Of a stretch of 24,348 nucleotides of DNA, positions 21,695 to 24,348 are shown in pieces. The stretch is taken from positions 1 through 24,348 of the IMG/VR virus record IMGVR_UViG_3300025101_000183. One strand, written 5' to 3'. Under the pieces are notes generated by a model, which was not told the DNA's origin, did no database searches, and worked only from the letters and a program-made list of their open reading frames with translations. Position 1 is the first letter of the stretch. Each line of letters begins with the position of its first letter. The position numbers were made by a program, and so were the translations under genes. This DNA is from a virus.

Positions 21695-21978
21695 ATTACC
21701 TCCTTATATTTATTTATTTCTTCATTCCAATATTCATCTCTCTCTTGTTTATTTTGAAACCAACAACTACCTGCACTAGCATATGCATCGCCTGCGTCTC
21801 TATACGCAATTTCATAAATATCTTTACCTTGCATTTTTTTGTATAGCTTTTTAGTTATACATTTAGTTTCAAGTAAATAATCTAAATCAACATCGCCTGT
21901 ATTTTTAGCTTTCATCATGTAAACATCACTAATACCTTCATGGTTTTTTAAAAAAACTTCATCTGTATATATTTTCAT
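21691..21978 (-). CDS. 95-residue protein, unknown
   Basis: MKIYTDEVFLKNHEGISDVY, ITKKLYKKMQGKDIYEIAYR, then AGDAYASAGSCWFQNKQERD and a charged end. I place the start at ATG 21978, which shares ATGA with the upstream TM peptide and has AAGGA ahead. A longer frame back to 22020 would run through that peptide. Soluble; no motif. Confidence 0.72.
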   Translation of the reverse strand: MKIYTDEVFLKNHEGISDVYMMKAKNTGDVDLDYLLETKCITKKLYKKMQGKDIYEIAYRDAGDAYASAGSCWFQNKQERDEYWNEEINKYKEVI

Positions 21979-22061
21979 TTTTCTTTGTCCTTGATTATTA
22001 AGGCAATTGCATACAAGCAAAACGCCATAAACATTAGTATTGGTAATAGTTGTAAGTCCAT
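21975..22061 (-). CDS. 28-residue single-TM micropeptide
   Basis: MDLQLLPILMFMAFCLYAIA continuing LIIKDKEK: nearly all membrane helix with a basic tail. AGGGGG precedes the ATG and the stop is ATGA-coupled to the next gene. Same length and plan as the peptide at 21442-21528 (acidic/neutral start, TM, Lys/Arg tail) but no sequence match. Confidence 0.64.
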   Translation of the reverse strand: MDLQLLPILMFMAFCLYAIALIIKDKEK

Positions 22062-22072
22062 TAGTTTTCCCC

Positions 22073-22264
22073 CTAGTTTTCGTAATAAAATTCTTTAGCT
22101 TGTTCTAAAAGATTTTCTACGCCATATAATTGATGTAGTTCATCTTGCCATATAGGTTCTTTTGGCTCACTTTTAATTGAGTTTTTAGTCATACCAATTA
22201 AACATCTTATAACCTCTTGTGCTATTTCAAGTTCTTTACTTTCTTTTTTATAAGTTAGTTTCAT
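22073..22264 (-). CDS. 63-residue protein, unknown
   Basis: MKLTYKKESKELEIAQEVIR, then CLIGMTKNSIKSEPKEPIWQ and an acidic helix ending KEFYYEN. ATG 22264 is chosen: the frame is open to a TTG at 22297 but that lies inside the preceding gene. GGAGG is twelve bases upstream, rather far. Unknown function. Confidence 0.7.
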   Translation of the reverse strand: MKLTYKKESKELEIAQEVIRCLIGMTKNSIKSEPKEPIWQDELHQLYGVENLLEQAKEFYYEN

Positions 22265-22268
22265 AGTT

Positions 22269-22421
22269 CTACTCGTCCTCCGTATAACTTTCTTCAATGT
22301 CTATGTGTCTTAGTTCTGAAGTATCACTTATCTTTACTTGTATGCCTTGTTGAGATACAAGTTCTAATAAATCTGATAAGGTATCTACTTCCACCACCTT
22401 ATTATCTTTATCAACTCTCAT
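22269..22421 (-). CDS. 50-residue acidic protein, unknown
   Basis: MRVDKDNKVVEVDTLSDLLE, LVSQQGIQVKISDTSELRH, ending IEESYTEDE. GGGAGGG ahead of the ATG and an ATGA overlap with the 102-residue gene. Soluble and acidic; no family recognised. Confidence 0.7.
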   Translation of the reverse strand: MRVDKDNKVVEVDTLSDLLELVSQQGIQVKISDTSELRHIDIEESYTEDE

Positions 22422-22726
22422 CTATTTACCCTCCCATAGTTATTAGCTTCAAGGCTTTTCACATAAGCTATTGTTTCTGCAACTTCATCTGCTGTTTGAA
22501 AACTTTGAACGTCATCTCCTTTATATTTCAAAAACTTTCCGTTTGGTTTAAATATTGCTGTCTCACAATTATTACAGCTATCTAAACTGTGACGATTGCT
22601 TTTAGCTAGATATTTATTAGAACAATAGTTTACTCTGCCAAACTGAACAGATACCTCATAGCCATTTTCAAAAGCCATTGTAAAGCCTTGATAAAATCCT
22701 TTATCATCTTTTCTTATTCCTAACAT
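22418..22726 (-). CDS. 102-residue protein with Cys motif, unknown
   Basis: MLGIRKDDKGFYQGFTMAFE, NGYEVSVQFGRVNYCSNKYL, then DSCNNCETAIFKPNGKFLKY and an Ala/Val helix. Cysteines in NYCSNK and SCNNC (CxxC) could bind a metal but a full finger is not evident. GGAGG ten bases before the ATG. Sequence style matches small conserved marine phage proteins that describe an N-terminal beta sheet; role unknown. Confidence 0.77.
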   Translation of the reverse strand: MLGIRKDDKGFYQGFTMAFENGYEVSVQFGRVNYCSNKYLAKSNRHSLDSCNNCETAIFKPNGKFLKYKGDDVQSFQTADEVAETIAYVKSLEANNYGRVNR

Positions 22727-22740
22727 AATTTGTAGTCCTC

Positions 22741-22878
22741 CTATGAATAATATTTTAATGTAGCGTTTATTTCTTCAACCATACTATTAGAACTTTCTTT
22801 ATGTATTGACTCGCCTTGTGCAATACTTTCTAAATGTTCTTTAAGTTCTAGTATTAAATTTTTTATTTCTTCGTTCAT
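22741..22878 (-). CDS. 45-residue helical protein, first of small-gene chain
   Basis: MNEEIKNLILELKEHLESIA then GESIHKESSNSMVEEINATL; an amphipathic acidic helix that could oligomerise. GAGGG precedes the ATG. The bases before the start share TAGTGAGGGCTA with those before the primase-helicase start. It is the gene nearest to the promoters in the control region, so probably expressed immediately. Confidence 0.68.
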   Translation of the reverse strand: MNEEIKNLILELKEHLESIAQGESIHKESSNSMVEEINATLKYYS

Positions 22879-22907
22879 AAATGTGTAGCCCTCACTAATT
22901 AATTTAT

Positions 22908-22937
22908 TTAACACCTATAAATTTAATTTATTGTCAA
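22908..22937 (-). promoter_or_regulatory. Candidate promoter for the small-gene chain
   Basis: Minus-strand TTGACA (22937-22932), 18-base AT-rich spacer and TGTTAA (22913-22908), about 30 bases before the ATG at 22878. The -35 is perfect, the -10 poor. Upstream DNA to 23040 is strongly AT-rich. Confidence 0.42.
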
Positions 22938-23068
22938 CAAATACACAAGATATTTATTTAATTTATTTTTTATAATTTGCTTTACATTTTAGTTGATATA
23001 GTGTAGTGAATTTTTAACTACTACATCATGCTTTCAAAGTCAATAGAATTTTTAAAAGTTTTTAAAGT

Positions 23069-23098
23069 ATTTTACTGTATGAATATACAGCGTCTTAA
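23069..23098 (-). promoter_or_regulatory. LexA-type SOS box inside a candidate promoter
   Basis: 23075-23090 reads CTGTATGAATATACAG, a perfect inverted repeat that fits the gammaproteobacterial LexA pattern CTGT-N8-ACAG. On the minus strand it fills the space between TTAAGA (23098-23093) and TAAAAT (23074-23069), spacing 18, so a bound repressor would block this promoter. It points towards the small-gene chain. Confidence 0.55.
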
Positions 23099-23128
23099 AT
23101 GCTCTGTATTGCATTTTCTTAGGGTGGT

Positions 23129-23164
23129 TAAGGTCTCACTATCAACTAACCAATCAAGACCTTA
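23129..23164. repeat. Inverted repeat TAAGGTCT / AGACCTTA
   Basis: Arms 23129-23136 and 23157-23164, perfect 8-bp match, 20-base loop. GGTTA (23126-23130) can instead pair with TAACC in the loop (about 23146-23150), so two exclusive folds exist. No T-run follows, so it is not an ordinary terminator. Confidence 0.5.
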
Positions 23165-23228
23165 GAGAGGCTTAGAATTTACTACTATCACTGAAACTTA
23201 TAATAGGTTATAAATAGAGATATAAAAA

Positions 23229-23242
23229 AGTAAGTGCTTACT
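23229..23242. repeat. Operator-like dyad AGTAAG-TG-CTTACT
   Basis: Perfect 6-bp arms around two bases, 15 bp from the terminator A-run. Compact dyads of this form are often repressor sites, but no promoter is evident around it. Confidence 0.4.
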
Positions 23243-23256
23243 AACTTATTGAAGAC

Positions 23257-23283
23257 AAAAAAAAGCCCCAATATTTAGGGGCT
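23257..23283 (-). terminator. Intrinsic terminator of the 23311-23595 gene
   Basis: Minus-strand stem AGCCCC/GGGGCT (23283-23278 and 23269-23264) with an eight-base AT loop, followed by eight T (23264-23257). It lies 27 bases after the stop at 23311 and separates this gene from the small-gene chain. Confidence 0.88.
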
Positions 23284-23310
23284 ATAAAACATTAAGTTTT
23301 TACGGAGTAA

Positions 23311-23595
23311 TTAAATTAATTGTCCTTCATCATTCAAATCAACAAGCCTATATTCTCCTGATTTAATTTTCTTTCTAGTTTCAGCTATGCCTTCTCCTAG
23401 AAATTCATTCCTATATTTGCCTGTAGTCCTTGAATAATCCCAATAATGCTTATCAAGATATATAAATCCGCTATCGTTTCTCATAGCTATAACGCTGTTA
23501 TAACTTTGAAAAAATTCATTATTATGGTTATCAGTAATAATAAACTGATTAGCTACTTTGTTTCCGCTACTACTTCTCATATTTTTTACTTTCAT
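23311..23595 (-). CDS. 94-residue conserved-type phage protein, unknown
   Basis: MKVKNMRSSSGNKVANQFII, TDNHNNEFFQSYNSVIAMRN, then DKHYWDYSRTTGKYRNEFLG and TRKKIKSGEYRLVDLN. The middle (aromatic residues around DYSRTTGKYR) recalls small proteins seen in many phages with no assigned function. AAGGAG precedes the ATG, with a GCTTTT-A-AAAAGC dyad (23607-23619) just upstream that could mask the site. Ends at a clear terminator. Confidence 0.8.
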   Translation of the reverse strand: MKVKNMRSSSGNKVANQFIITDNHNNEFFQSYNSVIAMRNDSGFIYLDKHYWDYSRTTGKYRNEFLGEGIAETRKKIKSGEYRLVDLNDEGQLI

Positions 23596-23631
23596 TTTTA
23601 CTCCTTGCTTTTAAAAAGCGTTATATTTCTA

Positions 23632-23671
23632 CCACGAAAGCCCCGAATTAACGAGGCATTTTTTAACGTGG
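23632..23671 (-). terminator. Nested hairpin between two small genes
   Basis: Outer arms CCACG/CGTGG (23632-23636, 23667-23671) enclose GCCTCG/CGGGGC on the minus strand (one G-U pair). It begins eight bases after the stop of the 23680-23952 gene. On the plus strand the inner stem is followed by six T, on the minus strand by only three, so it may terminate partially, or in the other direction. Confidence 0.4.
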
Positions 23672-23679
23672 TTAGGGGA

Positions 23680-23952
23680 TTAAAACATGGCTTTGTGCGG
23701 ATAGTCAAATATTATCCAGTCATCATTAGTAAATATTTTGTATTCCTCGCATAAGTCCAAAATATCTTTTAATTCTATTTTAAACATTCGCCTAGCATCT
23801 TTTATTGTATATTCTCCATATGTGCATTTATGTCTGCCTATTTCCTCGCCACTTTTAACATTGTCAATATATCCATAAATGGTAAAAGTTCCGTTTATGT
23901 GTTTCTCAACACCACCGCTCATATAAGCTTCTAAGTTTTTAGTTTTTAACAT
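23680..23952 (-). CDS. 90-residue protein next to the repeat region, unknown
   Basis: MLKTKNLEAYMSGGVEKHIN, GTFTIYGYIDNVKSGEEIGR, HKCTYGEYTIKDARRMFKIE, ending DDWIIFDYPHKAMF. Beta-rich first half and a helical LKDILDLCEEYKIF; no HTH or metal motif. GGAG ahead of the ATG. Being the first gene beside the palindrome array it could be regulatory, but its sequence does not show DNA binding. Confidence 0.76.
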   Translation of the reverse strand: MLKTKNLEAYMSGGVEKHINGTFTIYGYIDNVKSGEEIGRHKCTYGEYTIKDARRMFKIELKDILDLCEEYKIFTNDDWIIFDYPHKAMF

Positions 23953-24004
23953 AATTAATTTCTCCGTTTAAAAAGTCATTGCTTTACTGCCCTGACTTGG
24001 AAAA

Positions 24005-24032
24005 ACAATAACAGATTAAAAACAAAATGCAA
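24005..24032 (-). promoter_or_regulatory. Candidate promoter for the 23680-23952 gene
   Basis: Minus-strand TTGCAT (24032-24027), 16-base spacer, TATTGT (24010-24005); moderate match to sigma70, about 50 bases before the ATG at 23952, with the palindrome array upstream of it. Confidence 0.42.
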
Positions 24033-24076
24033 CACTTTTTTAAATGCTGTAATAATGCGGGTTTCAGAGGTGGTGT

Positions 24077-24348
24077 TGTATAAAATTTATACAGCTATAA
24101 AAGACGAGACAATAAATCTGTATAAAAATTATACAGCTTGTGAAGTGTTAGAAATCTTTAAAAGTCTTTAAAAGTATGACAGAGTATGACACTTTTAAAA
24201 CTTTATAAGTATCATTCTTTTTTAAAACTTTATTAACTAGAAAAGTATGACACTTTTAAAGGCGAGTATGACACTTTAAAAACTGTATAATTTTTATACA
24301 ACTTGTAAAGTCTTTGAAAGTTTATGGGGAAACTGTATAAAATTTATA
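24077..24348. repeat. Array of TGTATAA-N3-TTATACA-type palindromes
   Basis: Four near-identical palindromes: 24077-24093 (TGTATAAAATTTATACA), 24118-24136 (CTGTATAAAAATTATACAG), 24284-24300 (TGTATAATTTTTATACA) and 24334-24348, cut by the window end. Non-coding from 23953 onward (about 400 bp). Evenly built sites like these are typical of operators for a dimeric repressor or of origin boxes. Confidence 0.78.
24173..24272 (+). repeat. Four AGTATGAC direct repeats
   Basis: AGTATGAC occurs at 24173-24180, 24183-24190, 24244-24251 and 24265-24272, all in one orientation; three copies continue ACTTT(T)AAA. They lie between the second and third palindromes. Iteron-like arrangement, possibly for an initiator or regulator. 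Confidence 0.7.

Larger units (their letters stand above)
22879..23310. other. Non-coding control region between early genes
   Basis: About 430 bp with no supportable gene. It holds the candidate promoter at 22908-22937, the LexA-type box with flanking promoter elements at 23069-23098, dyads at 23129-23164 and 23229-23242, and the terminator at 23257-23283. The AT-rich stretches (22898-23070, 23200-23256) and clustered dyads would also suit an origin, but no repeated initiator sites are seen here. Confidence 0.55.

Noticed and set aside
1-24348. CRISPR array, integrase, attachment site or insertion sequence
   Set aside because: No regularly spaced repeats with spacers, no recombinase or transposase motif and no terminal inverted repeats seen.

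Overview
The window is part of the genome of a tailed DNA phage. It is AT-rich throughout, genes are tightly packed with many ATGA and TAATG overlaps, and a lysozyme-holin pair sits beside virion genes. The replication set is of the T7 type: family A DNA polymerase, primase-helicase, endonuclease I-like resolvase, exonuclease and a small SSB. A class I ribonucleotide reductase is included. AT-richness and gene content resemble phages of AT-rich marine proteobacteria; the host itself cannot be read from the sequence. No terminase, capsid, portal, integrase or phage RNA polymerase lies in the window, so this is only part of a genome. The promoters I can find look like host sigma70 promoters, which fits the lack of a visible phage polymerase.

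Layout. (1) 1-3840, plus strand: the 3' end of a very large virion-type protein, then lysozyme, a GTA-type holin and two small membrane proteins. (2) 3837-8556, plus strand: the most unusual part. It is an uninterrupted run of CsgF, CsgG (curli outer-membrane secretion pore), a curlin-repeat protein, a FecR-domain protein, and a CHASE2-transmembrane-class III nucleotide cyclase with all catalytic residues. This looks like a surface-fibre secretion and second-messenger signalling cassette carried by a phage and fused to its lysis module. At three successive junctions the signal peptide of the downstream gene is encoded, wholly or almost so, inside the 3' end of the gene before it. (3) 8540-18440, minus strand, converging on the csg cassette: SSB, primase-helicase, polymerase, nucleases, a DUF3310 protein, NrdA and NrdB. 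This block is headed by a consensus TTGACA-N17-TATAAT promoter and a leader of about 230 nt with strong potential secondary structure. (4) 18683-22878, minus strand: a chain of 21 small, mostly unknown genes, many shorter than 60 codons, each with a good ribosome binding site. Three encode single-TM micropeptides. (5) 22879-24348: a control region with a LexA-type box placed between a -35 and a -10, dyads, an intrinsic terminator, two small genes, and a right-hand end built of repeated TGTATAA-N3-TTATACA-type palindromes and AGTATGAC direct repeats.

How it may work together (inference): minus-strand small genes are expressed early, the replication and nucleotide-synthesis block follows from its own strong promoter, and plus-strand virion, lysis and csg genes come late. 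The csg cassette would export a fibre or open an outer-membrane pore while the cyclase changes host cAMP or cGMP. Possible purposes are outer-membrane disruption at lysis, altered aggregation or exclusion of other phages, or nutrient uptake. The sequence does not decide between them.
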